Source of the DNA: a virus
Strand: one strand, 5' to 3'
Virus record (IMG/VR): IMGVR_UViG_3300009506_001233
Span: 1-23,440 of that record
DNA length: 23,440 bases
Shown: positions 8,335 through 14,693 of the stretch, in pieces
How the letters are laid out: every line of letters begins with the position of its first letter
How positions within the stretch are numbered: position 1 is the stretch's first letter
Position numbers and translations under genes: made by a program
Notes under the pieces: generated by a model
Told to the model about the DNA's origin: nothing
Databases searched by the model: none
What the model saw: the letters and a program-made list of their open reading frames with translations, nothing else

Positions 8335-8969
8335 CTACTCCGCCCAACGCACTCCCATCGTCGCCATCATCTGACCGGCCGGGACCCACCGCGGCGCGCC
8401 GCTTCGAGCGGCGATTCCCTTTGCTCCCCCTAGGGCCTCTCCCAGTGCGTTCGCGATCGCCAAGGCGTGGATCCGCGCTTCCCACTGCACACGGCGCATA
8501 TAGGCCAGCTCCAGCTCGCCCAACAGCAGGGCATCCTCTACTTCGTCGTCCCAGAGGCCCCACGCTGCCCGCGCAAGTTCTGTGTGGTCCGGCCGCTCTC
8601 CGAGCCAAGTTCCTTGAGCCGCCGGATCAGCCCGCCAAAAGGGTAGGCAAGCTCCAGGACGTGGCCGAACGCCTCCAGGATCTCGCTGTCGTACGCGCCC
8701 TCCACCGCTTCGCTTAGGTCCGGCGCGTACTCGATCACCAGACCCTTCACCAAGTCGATGCTCTTAAGCAGCGTCCCACCCACGCTCCGCACCAGGCCCG
8801 CCACTCCGGCCAGGTCCGTCAGCTCGACATCCGGCGCGCCCTCGAGCTTTTCCGCCAGATCCGAAAACGGCTCCTCCAGCTTGCGCCGCCAGTCCGCGTT
8901 CTCCCGGCTCCGCAGCTCCGTGACCTCGTACGGCTTGCCGTCCAGCTCGATCGTCACTTTTCTTGGCAT
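8335..8969 (-). CDS. Tail-assembly chaperone, long frameshifted form (G-T type)
   Basis: The long product of the chaperone pair starts at the same ATG as the short form (8969). It changes to the -1 frame at the slippery sequence CCCTTTT (plus-strand 8637-8643), giving 111 zero-frame residues followed by 100 -1-frame residues, about 211 in all, ending with TAG at 8335-8337. After the shift the frame reads WRADPAAQGTWLGERPDHTE and continues open through an Ala/Leu-rich helical domain to the stop. No good start codon or ribosome binding site serves this frame alone. In siphoviruses the G and GT proteins bind the tape measure and recruit tail tube protein. The location just before the tape measure gene, the overlap and the heptamer all agree with this. 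Confidence 0.85.
8538..8969 (-). CDS. Tail-assembly chaperone, short form (G type)
   Basis: The 143-residue protein is the zero-frame chaperone product, just upstream of the tape measure gene. It begins with a beta-rich segment (PRKVTIELDGKPYEV), continues with helices and ends with a polar Gly/Arg tail after TAYPF-type slippage codons are read in frame. The start at 8969 was chosen because GGAGG lies 5 bases before the ATG; an in-frame ATG 30 bases upstream falls inside a hairpin and has no such site. The gene follows a hairpin-rich gap that separates it from the head and tail-tube genes. The function comes from position and the frameshift arrangement more than from sequence similarity. Confidence 0.82.
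   Translation of the reverse strand: MPRKVTIELDGKPYEVTELRSRENADWRRKLEEPFSDLAEKLEGAPDVELTDLAGVAGLVRSVGGTLLKSIDLVKGLVIEYAPDLSEAVEGAYDSEILEAFGHVLELAYPFGGLIRRLKELGSESGRTTQNLRGQRGASGTTK
8637..8643 (-). promoter_or_regulatory. Programmed -1 frameshift slippery heptamer CCCTTTT
   Basis: In the zero frame the codons are TAC CCT TTT GGC, so the heptamer is C-CCT-TTT, a textbook X-XXY-YYZ pattern. Slipping back one base lets the two tRNAs re-pair on CCC and TTT, and the -1 frame is then open for 100 codons to the stop at 8335. GC-rich sequence follows, which could fold and promote the shift. Confidence 0.85.
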
Positions 8970-8988
8970 TTGTCCCTCCCTATGCTTG

Positions 8989-9013
8989 CGCGGGATCATA
9001 ATCCCGCGTTTTT
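8989..9013 (+). terminator. Perfect 8-bp hairpin followed by T5 (terminator-like on + strand)
   Basis: CGCGGGAT (8989-8996) pairs with ATCCCGCG (9001-9008) around the loop CATA and is followed by TTTTT (9009-9013) on the + strand. It would stop antisense transcription. On the - strand the same hairpin forms about 20 bases before the chaperone start codon and has no T-tract, so late transcription should pass. Confidence 0.55.
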
Positions 9014-9058
9014 GTCGCCGATTTGCGAACTTCCTGGCGCTGCGGGCTTCTCAGAGGC

Positions 9059-9072
9059 TCCCCACGTGGGGA
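9059..9072. repeat. 14-base perfect palindrome
   Basis: TCCCCACGTGGGGA is a perfect palindrome in the gap between the chaperone gene and the preceding small gene. It could be a protein-binding site or, as RNA, a 5-bp hairpin with a four-base loop. It is the middle of three hairpin-forming elements in this gap. Confidence 0.5.
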
Positions 9073-9083
9073 AATGGCATGGA

Positions 9084-9101
9084 GGCAGGCTAGGACCTGC
9101 C
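9084..9101 (-). repeat. Hairpin across a stop codon
   Basis: GGCAGG (9084-9089) pairs with CCTGCC (9096-9101) with a six-base loop that contains the stop codon of the preceding gene (9090-9092). There is no T-tract, so it is more likely an RNA-stability or processing element than a terminator. Confidence 0.4.
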
Positions 9102-9377
9102 CCCTCTTCCCGTACGGCGTCCCCGCCGCACGCCCAACGCGTATGCGTATTTGACCAGCGTGCCCAGTATCAGCATCGAGGAGGCCAGGATTTCCATCGC
9201 CTTTTCGTCCTGCCGGCTGACAATGCCGCTGGCAAAGAGCAACTGGTACCAGGCCATCACCGCCTCGGCGATCGCCCTGAATTCGCCCTTGTCTGGGGCC
9301 AGCTCGTCCACCATCTCCGCCGGCATCCGGGATAGCACCGCCTGGATTTTGGCTTCTGCCTTTTCTTTTGCGCCCAT
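9090..9377 (-). CDS. Small helical protein between tail tube and chaperone genes, function unknown
   Basis: This 95-residue protein has a good ribosome binding site (GGGGGG, 2-3 bases before the ATG region) and follows the tail tube gene after 15 bases. It is predicted to be mostly helical. A charged N-terminus leads to a hydrophobic central part (MVDELAPDKGEFRAIAEAV, then AWYQLLFASG, and later ILASSMLILGTLVKYAYALG), and it ends in a very basic Arg/Gly tail (GVRRGRRTGRGGRS). I do not recognise the family. Its position suggests a tail-assembly or tail-tube accessory role, but some phages carry unrelated genes here. The basic tail could bind nucleic acid or a phosphate-rich partner. Confidence 0.7.
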   Translation of the reverse strand: MGAKEKAEAKIQAVLSRMPAEMVDELAPDKGEFRAIAEAVMAWYQLLFASGIVSRQDEKAMEILASSMLILGTLVKYAYALGVRRGRRTGRGGRS

Positions 9378-9392
9378 GTCCCCCCCTCAGTA

Positions 9393-10007
9393 TTAGGTCG
9401 TCTCTGACGTCACGCGCTGGAACAGGCAGAGCTTTTGCCCCGCGTTCTGCGTCGTATCCGTCAGGGCCTGGATCTGGATCGGAATGCCCGTGTAATCGGT
9501 GCTTTTCTGCGAGAACTCGAGGTTTCCGTTGATCTTGGCCGTCGCCTTGTGGATAAAGAGCCGGATCGGCTCCTCGTTCCCGCCGGATGTGATGTACAAT
9601 CCCTCAAAGCCAAACTTGCGCTCCGTCAGGATCGCCTCGCCGCCCAGGCCGGTCTCTTCGTATGCCTTCTGTGCGCCGGCTGCAGGTGTCTCCGTCACCG
9701 TGTCCTGGTCCGAGGCTGCAAGCTGCAGGTACTCCGCGATCAGTTCGCCCAGGGTCGTCTCCAGGCGCAAGTTCTCCTTGACGCGTCGCCGCTTGATCGG
9801 GGCCAATTCTTCCTCGACCTCGACGTCGAATTCCTCCGACTCATAGATCATCACCAGCGGGGCCTTGGTATAGCCTACGCGCACCCAGTTCCCACCCCAG
9901 GCGGCATCGTAGGCCACCGTGGTTTCGTCCGGGTTCGCTTCCCCGACCGGGGCCTCGTACAGCCGCGCCCCACTCTTGATCACGTTTGATACGACTGGAT
10001 TAGCCAT
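9393..10007 (-). CDS. Major tail tube protein
   Basis: The 204-residue protein is in the right place for the tail tube protein: after the tail-terminator gene and before the chaperone and tape measure genes. It is mostly beta-strand in character, with Thr- and Val-rich segments, a central acidic-to-basic stretch (VEVEEELAPIKRRRVKENL, about residues 60-79) and a C-terminal half (GLYITSGGNEEPIRLFIHKA) that fits the tube fold with its hairpins. GGGAGG lies 5 bases before the ATG. It polymerises into the tube below the head and should be one of the most abundant late proteins. The call rests on order and fold character. Confidence 0.78.
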   Translation of the reverse strand: MANPVVSNVIKSGARLYEAPVGEANPDETTVAYDAAWGGNWVRVGYTKAPLVMIYESEEFDVEVEEELAPIKRRRVKENLRLETTLGELIAEYLQLAASDQDTVTETPAAGAQKAYEETGLGGEAILTERKFGFEGLYITSGGNEEPIRLFIHKATAKINGNLEFSQKSTDYTGIPIQIQALTDTTQNAGQKLCLFQRVTSETT

Positions 10008-10023
10008 CTATCCTCCCTCGCGG

Positions 10024-10428
10024 TCACGCGGACCGCACCATCACGTCGAAAAACGAGAGCACGAACCGCCACTCCGTGTCCGGCTCTTCCAGGGGCTGTC
10101 CCACGCCTGCTTCCTCTGCGTGCAGGATGCTCGCCCCATGCCCGTTGTGCAGCGCGTCGGCCAGCGCCCGATAGACCCCGTACGCCTCGACCTCGCTGCG
10201 CCCGTACGCCTTGAACTGCACGCTGGGCAAGACCAGCGCGTCCTCGTAGTCTCGCCCGCGGTATCCTCCCGCGCCTCCGCGCACCTTGAACGTCAGGCAC
10301 GGCCCATCGCCGGGGTTTGTCCCCGGCGGCGGCACGTCGCGCCCGGCGAACACGCGCGTATTCACCAATGCGACCAGGTCATCATCGGCCAGCAGGAACG
10401 TGCGGATCGTAGCGTGTACGTCGATCAT
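10024..10428 (-). CDS. Tail terminator / tail completion protein (DUF3168-like)
   Basis: The 134-residue protein resembles the DUF3168 or tail-terminator family: an N-terminal helix (IDVHATIRTFLLADDDLVALVNTRVF), then strands (PCLTFKVRGG, VLPSVQFKAYGRS), a helix (EVEAYGVYRALADALHN), and a closing strand (WRFVLSFFDVMV). Such proteins cap the tail tube on reaching full length and join it to the head. The ATG at 10428 overlaps the preceding gene's TGA as ATGA, which implies coupled translation. Confidence 0.72.
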   Translation of the reverse strand: MIDVHATIRTFLLADDDLVALVNTRVFAGRDVPPPGTNPGDGPCLTFKVRGGAGGYRGRDYEDALVLPSVQFKAYGRSEVEAYGVYRALADALHNGHGASILHAEEAGVGQPLEEPDTEWRFVLSFFDVMVRSA

Positions 10429-10826
10429 AGCCCCTTCCTCCGGGCCACGTCCTCGATGATCCCGCCCGCCTCCTCCTGCAGCTGCTCGACGGCGCGGTAG
10501 AGGAACGAGTTGGCCATCTCCTGGTAGACCGCGTACTCTGCCGCGGCGTGGATCGCCGCCTGGCCCTCCTCCAGCGATGGCGGCCCCGCCATTTGGCGTT
10601 CAGCCACCGCGGAAGCCTCAGCCTCGGCCTGTGCCCGGTGATCGCCCGTCGGCCCTAGCCCGTACGTGCTGTTGAGCATAAACCCGGTGTCGATCTGCCC
10701 GTTGGCCTGGATGTTGACCTTGGCCAGCGCCTCACCTTGAAACGCGAGGTCCGTCAGGGCCTCATCCGTGGTATCCTCGATCTTGAGCAGGACGTCCCGC
10801 TCGAACCAGTCCACCTTGCCGGTCAT
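10425..10826 (-). CDS. HK97 gp10-like head-tail joining protein
   Basis: This 133-residue protein lies immediately before the tail terminator gene and has the character of the HK97 gp10-like (tail completion) family: an acidic helical N-terminus, a segment around NIQANGQIDTGFMLNSTY that matches the family's typical 'TG.L..S' stretch, then AAEYAVYQEMANSFLYRAVEQ, similar to the usual 'YA.Y.E.GT..M...P' end. It probably helps join completed tails to filled heads. Its ATG directly follows the TAG of the small gene upstream, so translation is likely coupled. Confidence 0.7.
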   Translation of the reverse strand: MTGKVDWFERDVLLKIEDTTDEALTDLAFQGEALAKVNIQANGQIDTGFMLNSTYGLGPTGDHRAQAEAEASAVAERQMAGPPSLEEGQAAIHAAAEYAVYQEMANSFLYRAVEQLQEEAGGIIEDVARRKGL

Positions 10827-11003
10827 CTACCAGATCTCCAATCGCCGCGGGCAGCCGCTCTCCGATTCCGGAACGACGTCGAGGTGCGTCGTCGGCGTCG
10901 TCACTCCGTGCTCGTACACGTACACCGGCAGATCGCCCTCTTGCTCCAGGAGCTTGAGTAGGCGTTCGATCAGATCGACCAGCCCCAATTCCTCTCGGTC
11001 CAT
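10827..11003 (-). CDS. Small acidic protein between connector genes, function unknown
   Basis: A 58-codon gene fills the gap between two connector genes: it starts 4 bases after the upstream stop and its TAG abuts the next ATG. The product begins MDREELGLVDLIERLLKLLE, an amphipathic helix with Leu heptads. It then has a strand-like VYVYEHG segment and ends with SESGCPRRLEIW. The tight packing on both sides and coding-like composition argue that it is real. I recognise no family. By position it may be a small connector or tail-completion accessory. Confidence 0.65.
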   Translation of the reverse strand: MDREELGLVDLIERLLKLLEQEGDLPVYVYEHGVTTPTTHLDVVPESESGCPRRLEIW

Positions 11004-11006
11004 CGT

Positions 11007-11432
11007 CTACTCCAGTGGTGTGCCCGTGCCATCGTCCACGAGCCGCAGCCCCAGCACGAGACCGCTCGGGCCGCGCTGCACCGGTCCCTCGATCTCGAAT
11101 ACCTGCGCGGTGTCCAGCGCCTCGTCGTACCGCTGCGCGATCCGGATCCGGTCCTTGTCCCCGATCTCGGTACCGATCGGCAGGCGGAGCCGGGCGTCGA
11201 TCACCGGCACGTCCCCGCTGCCCTGCGTCTCTCGAGGCCGGACGTGCTCGAGCCCGCAAATCTGCTCCTCGCCGTACTTCCACAGATCCTCCGGGCTGCT
11301 CGTATCGGGGTTGCCGTACGTGTCCGTGCTCTCCTGGTAGACCCCGATCCGGCATACGTCCTGCATCGCGCTGTCCTGGGTGGTCCGCATCCGGGAGAGC
11401 TCAGTCGCGGTCAGGTGGTTTACCGTCACCAC
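11007..11432 (-). CDS. Head closure / head-tail adaptor protein
   Basis: The 141-residue protein occupies the second connector slot after the capsid genes. It is beta-rich (VIDARLRLPIGTEIGDKDRIRI, then FEIEGPVQRGPSGLVLGLRLV), as expected for head-closure (SPP1 gp16-type) proteins that plug the connector after packaging. The start is GTG at 11432 or, more likely, GTG at 11429, which overlaps the upstream TGA as GTGA. The similarity is of fold character and gene order; I would not assign an exact family. Confidence 0.62.
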   Translation of the reverse strand: MVTVNHLTATELSRMRTTQDSAMQDVCRIGVYQESTDTYGNPDTSSPEDLWKYGEEQICGLEHVRPRETQGSGDVPVIDARLRLPIGTEIGDKDRIRIAQRYDEALDTAQVFEIEGPVQRGPSGLVLGLRLVDDGTGTPLE

Positions 11433-11872
11433 GATCGCGGCTCCGCCAGGTTGCCGACCAGCTCGTCAACTTGCGCGTTTTCCGGCTTGGGGTACATCAC
11501 TGTCCGGAACGAGCTCGGCTTGCGCCGCGCCCGGTGGGTCCTGGCCAGCGCCTGGTAGTGCTCGACGACCTGTGCGCGGCTGTAGCGCGCGCCGTCCGCC
11601 TGGAAGTCAAAGTCCTCGGCCACCGCCGCGGCCTTTTCGTCCCAGATGTCGCCGGCAGCGCGGTGCAGATCGTACGTGTCGATCCAGTCGTCGTTGTCCT
11701 CCTGGGTCGGAGGCTGCGTCGACGTGTCCCACGTGTACGGCACCTCGCCGCGCTCGTCGATCAGCGGGTAGCGCTCGATGTACGTTTCCAAGTCCTCGTC
11801 GGTGTACGTCGTCTCCGCCGGTTCGTCGATCATCCGGCGCAACTCTGCCACCTGGGCTGCCGTCGCTGTCAT
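11426..11872 (-). CDS. Head-tail connector adaptor protein
   Basis: The 148-residue protein is in the first connector slot after the capsid-associated genes. It begins with helices (TAAQVAELRRMIDEP, then DEDLETYIERYPLID) followed by YDLHRAAGDIWDEKAAAVAED, a pattern typical of gp15/gp6-type adaptors that bind under the portal ring. The C-terminal part is basic (RTHRARRKPSS). It should form a ring linking portal and head-closure protein. The call relies on gene order and the helical pattern. Confidence 0.66.
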   Translation of the reverse strand: MTATAAQVAELRRMIDEPAETTYTDEDLETYIERYPLIDERGEVPYTWDTSTQPPTQEDNDDWIDTYDLHRAAGDIWDEKAAAVAEDFDFQADGARYSRAQVVEHYQALARTHRARRKPSSFRTVMYPKPENAQVDELVGNLAEPRSW

Positions 11873-11881
11873 GCTGCTCTC

Positions 11882-12211
11882 CTAGACGCTGATCACCGCC
11901 ACGCCACTCGCCAGATCTGCGTCCGGTGTGCAGGTAACCAGGTCATCCCCGTCGTTGTACAGCTCGACCGGAAACGGGCCGATCACCCACTTCTGGCTCG
12001 CCGTCACCGTCACCGTCCGGGTGACGCTCTGCCCATCGAGGGTCTTTTGGATCGTGAACACCAGCGCCAGGTCGCCCGCGTCGTTCTCGACGTGCAGCAC
12101 GGTGTGGCCGTCGTTGGGAAAGGTGAATCCACCCGCGCTGGTCACGCTCTGCAGGCTTTCCTGCGCGCCGGCGCGACCGGCGCTCTGTACCGTCAATGCC
12201 TCTGTTGCCAT
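11882..12211 (-). CDS. Small beta-rich protein, possible capsid decoration protein
   Basis: The 109-residue protein is the third of three genes between the major capsid gene and the connectors. It is predicted all-beta, with short strands (HTVLHVENDAGDLALVFTIQ, then QSVTRTVTVTASQKWVIGPF) and no charged helix. That suits a small immunoglobulin- or jelly-roll-like domain placed on the capsid surface. AAGGAG stands 9-10 bases before the ATG and an 11-position hairpin precedes it (12229-12254). I do not recognise an exact family. Decoration or head fibre is inferred from position and fold; it could also be a virion protein of another kind. Confidence 0.6.
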   Translation of the reverse strand: MATEALTVQSAGRAGAQESLQSVTSAGGFTFPNDGHTVLHVENDAGDLALVFTIQKTLDGQSVTRTVTVTASQKWVIGPFPVELYNDGDDLVTCTPDADLASGVAVISV

Positions 12212-12228
12212 TGATCGATCTCCTTTTC

Positions 12229-12254
12229 AGGGTCGAGCGCAAACGCCCGACCCT
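12229..12254 (-). repeat. Hairpin immediately before a ribosome binding site
   Basis: AGGGTCG-A-GCG (12229-12239) pairs with CGC-C-CGACCCT (12244-12254) around CAAA with a single A:C mismatch. On the - strand it ends 2-3 bases before the AAGGAG of the following gene and has no T-tract. It may be a processing site or a 5' stabiliser that sets the expression of the next gene. Confidence 0.5.
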
Positions 12255-12264
12255 ATTCGCACGA

Positions 12265-12672
12265 TTACAGACGAATGTACTCGATGTACAGTCGTCCGGA
12301 GAGCCCCACGGTCGTGGCCGAGCCGGTGAAAGTGAGATACTCGGTCGAACCCCACACCGCCGGCGCGGTGATCGCCGTCTTGGCCGTGTTCTGCCGCGCG
12401 TGCCCGTTGTACCACGATGCGGCGGCAACTCCGTTGACGTCCAGAGCGTTCAGGACGTCCGTTCCTGCCGTGGCCGCCGTCGCGCCGATGCCAACACTCA
12501 GATTGGCCGCGCCGGTGCTCGGCGCGATGAAATGGAACGTGGACTTTGTGATCAGGAGCGCCACCCCTTCTGGGTTCAAAAGCGCACCCACACCACCGTT
12601 GTCCGTCGATGCTACTCCGGTGATGTCGATGGTCAGCGTGCCTCGTCCCTCATAGTTCACTGCGATCGTCAT
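12265..12672 (-). CDS. Beta-rich virion protein, possible capsid-surface protein
   Basis: The 135-residue protein is low in charge and rich in Gly, Ala, Thr and Val (GRGTLTIDITGVASTDNGG, IGATAATAGTDVLNALDVNG), and ends with the strand LSGRLYIEYIRL. This composition is typical of exposed virion proteins such as fibre heads, decoration proteins or small tail appendages. It is preceded by AGGAG 7 bases before the ATG and by a perfect 7-bp hairpin. I recognise no specific family. Its place between a beta-helix protein and a small beta-rich protein suggests the three act on the capsid surface. Confidence 0.6.
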   Translation of the reverse strand: MTIAVNYEGRGTLTIDITGVASTDNGGVGALLNPEGVALLITKSTFHFIAPSTGAANLSVGIGATAATAGTDVLNALDVNGVAAASWYNGHARQNTAKTAITAPAVWGSTEYLTFTGSATTVGLSGRLYIEYIRL

Positions 12673-12687
12673 CTCTATACTCCTGCT

Positions 12688-12708
12688 GGGCGGGAATTAC
12701 ACCCGCCC
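12688..12708 (-). repeat. Perfect 7-bp hairpin before a ribosome binding site
   Basis: GGGCGGG (12688-12694) pairs with CCCGCCC (12702-12708) with a 7-base loop. On the - strand it sits just before the AGGAG of the gene starting at 12672. A TTTTA run follows on the + strand only, so it is not a good terminator for late transcription. Confidence 0.5.
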
Positions 12709-12735
12709 GAGTTTTATACCCGACCAGTTGATCGC

Positions 12736-13692
12736 TTATGCCTCGTTGACGGTTGCCATCAGCAGGCCGCTTTGAGTGCCCGTACCAGTCTCGGCCTTTA
12801 GCACGTAGGTAAGCGGATCGGCCACGGCTGTACAGCCGGCAAAGCAGTTTCCTTGGCCGCGCATCAGAATTTGATGATGCACCGCGCAGTTGTCATCGAT
12901 GCCCACGGCCAACACACCGCCGGCCTCGCCCGACCCGTTGAGATTCCAGAAGAGACAATTCTCAAACTGCACCGACCATCCCTCGTTGTCGATGTCCACA
13001 TCCACATAGACCAGGACGTGGGTCGTGGTGTTGGACCAACTCAGGAACTCGCAGTCGATGAATTTGTTCCGCTGGTTATCGCCCGCGCCTTTGTACAGCC
13101 ACAGATTGCGTGACGCGCCTGTGCGCATCGCGGTCGTTTGGCCGATGGTACAGCGCTTGAATGTGTTTTCCCCACCGCTCAGCTTGAGTGAGTATGAAGC
13201 TGCCGTGACACTGAACGGGACCATGAAAAACACGTTTTCAAACAGGCATCGTTGTCCGGTTACAACGGCCACACCCATCGCTCCCGTTGCATACTCGTTA
13301 CTGAGCTGCACGTTCTTGATGATGCAACCATCCCCGGAAAACGTATAGCCGGCAGCCAGTGCCGTTGCCGCCAGTTGCACAACCCGGCATCGCTGACCCA
13401 GGCCGGGCAGGTCACATCCGACGCCGACCAGGTGGGTGTACGACTTGTCCCACGTGATCATGGCTGCCGGATTGATCGCCGTCGCCCCGGCCAGGAGCAG
13501 AACCGTGTCGTGCCGGTTGGCCACGCACAGGTCCTCGGCCGCTTCCAGCGTGAGCAGCGGACTCTGCCAGCTTGTCCCCGGATTGCTGTCGCTGCCGTTC
13601 ACAGGATCCACCAGGTACGCTTGAGACAATGGTCCTCGCGGGATCCCTAACGAGGCCACATATTCGTTGAGGTTTTTTGGAAAAAGACCCAT
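12736..13692 (-). CDS. Right-handed parallel beta-helix protein in the capsid gene cluster
   Basis: The 318-residue protein starts with a short N-terminal segment (GLFPKNLNEYVASLGIP), then YLVDPVNGSDSNPGTSWQSP, the classic entry into a pectate-lyase-like beta-helix. Repeated coils follow: CIIKNVQLSNEYATG, RCLFENVFFMVPF, NTFKRCTIGQTTAM, NKFIDCEFLSWSN and QFENCLFWNLNG. No signal peptide is seen. It lies 11 bases after the major capsid gene with GGAGG before its ATG, so it should be a virion protein. Beta-helix proteins in phages are usually tail spikes that bind or cut polysaccharide; the location next to the capsid gene instead suggests a head-attached fibre or decoration. No catalytic residues can be named. 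Confidence 0.75.
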   Translation of the reverse strand: MGLFPKNLNEYVASLGIPRGPLSQAYLVDPVNGSDSNPGTSWQSPLLTLEAAEDLCVANRHDTVLLLAGATAINPAAMITWDKSYTHLVGVGCDLPGLGQRCRVVQLAATALAAGYTFSGDGCIIKNVQLSNEYATGAMGVAVVTGQRCLFENVFFMVPFSVTAASYSLKLSGGENTFKRCTIGQTTAMRTGASRNLWLYKGAGDNQRNKFIDCEFLSWSNTTTHVLVYVDVDIDNEGWSVQFENCLFWNLNGSGEAGGVLAVGIDDNCAVHHQILMRGQGNCFAGCTAVADPLTYVLKAETGTGTQSGLLMATVNEA

Positions 13693-13703
13693 TTCACACC
13701 TCC

Positions 13704-14681
13704 CTAGGCCGTCAACACGGCAAACGCGCAGCGCGTGGCTGCCGTCGCGTTCACACGGTTGATTGGATTGGGCAGCGCAAAGCCGAGACGGATCACGGCG
13801 CGCAGCGCCACCATATCCTGCTGTGCCAGGTTGTACACGATATTGCCCGCCTGGTCCTGGATCACAGCCTCGGTCAGCACCTTGTAGGTGATATCCTGGC
13901 GGAACGCGTAGACCAGCTTCGACCAGTCGCCGGCGAACAGCAGCTCACTGTTGCCGGCCACGCCAAAGGCCCCGTTCTGCGGGAACGCGATCGGCTCGCC
14001 GTCCAGCTCGTAGCGCGTGCTATCCTGCATCGACCGCTTGAAAATCGGGTTCCCGTCGCTGTCCCGGCAGTTGCGCAGCTTGCCGCGCATGCTCAGGTCG
14101 GCGATATGCCCGGTGGCCATATAGCCATCCGCCTCGATCACCATCAGCACGCCGTCCGTGCCGCCTGCCGTCTCGCCGAGCAGCGCTTCGTACAGATCGG
14201 TATATCCGGCCGCGCTCAGCCGGTGGCTCGCCGTATTGGCCACGGCGGTCAGCCCCGCGCCGCCCAGGTTGGTGCTCCACGTGGTCGGGATGTTGGTCCC
14301 GAACAGGACCGCCTGGTCGATGGCCAGGCCAAAGGCCTCCTCGATACTGGGCCGGATCTCGCCCCAGATGTCATAGTCCTGGTCGTCGAGGACCGACTCG
14401 GGGATCGGCACGATCACCGCCAGCTCTTCGGCGTCGATGTACTTGTTTTCCCAGTTCACCTCGCTGCTTTGCTTGAGGCCCGTGTCGCCCGTGACGAAAT
14501 ACGCTGTCGCCAGCGCACTCATCACCGGCAGGCGCTTCTGTGCGCGGCTCATATCCGGCAGACGTCGCGCCAGGCCCAGCACCGCGCTCTGTTGCGGCGT
14601 CGTCTTGAGGATCTCGCGTGACACTTCTTCGGGAATCAGCGCCGCTGCGTCGGTTCGTGAGATCAAACTATTGTATGGCAT
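13704..14681 (-). CDS. Major capsid protein (HK97 fold)
   Basis: The 325-residue protein forms the icosahedral head. It shows the pattern of the HK97-type capsid family without a protease-cleaved delta domain. The N-arm (ISRTDAAALIPEEVSREILK) leads to the E-loop region with QKRLPVMSALATAYFVTGD, and the P-domain includes IPESVLDDQDYDIWGEIRPS and FGLAIDQAVLFGT. An A-domain ending includes FRQDITYKVLTEA and AQQDMVALRAVIRLGFALPNP. GGAGG lies 6 bases before the ATG. It follows the separate scaffold gene, as expected when scaffold is not fused to the capsid protein. Chain start and end both fit the family length. Confidence 0.88.
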   Translation of the reverse strand: MPYNSLISRTDAAALIPEEVSREILKTTPQQSAVLGLARRLPDMSRAQKRLPVMSALATAYFVTGDTGLKQSSEVNWENKYIDAEELAVIVPIPESVLDDQDYDIWGEIRPSIEEAFGLAIDQAVLFGTNIPTTWSTNLGGAGLTAVANTASHRLSAAGYTDLYEALLGETAGGTDGVLMVIEADGYMATGHIADLSMRGKLRNCRDSDGNPIFKRSMQDSTRYELDGEPIAFPQNGAFGVAGNSELLFAGDWSKLVYAFRQDITYKVLTEAVIQDQAGNIVYNLAQQDMVALRAVIRLGFALPNPINRVNATAATRCAFAVLTA

Positions 14682-14693
14682 TTCCGTCCTCCG

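Noticed and set aside
11015-12214. Long + strand open frame (399 residues) opposite the connector genes
   Set aside because: Antisense, Arg/Pro-rich composition, and it crosses several real genes on the - strand.
13677-14621. Long + strand open frame opposite the major capsid gene
   Set aside because: Antisense shadow with no ribosome binding site or domain, covering a well-supported capsid gene.
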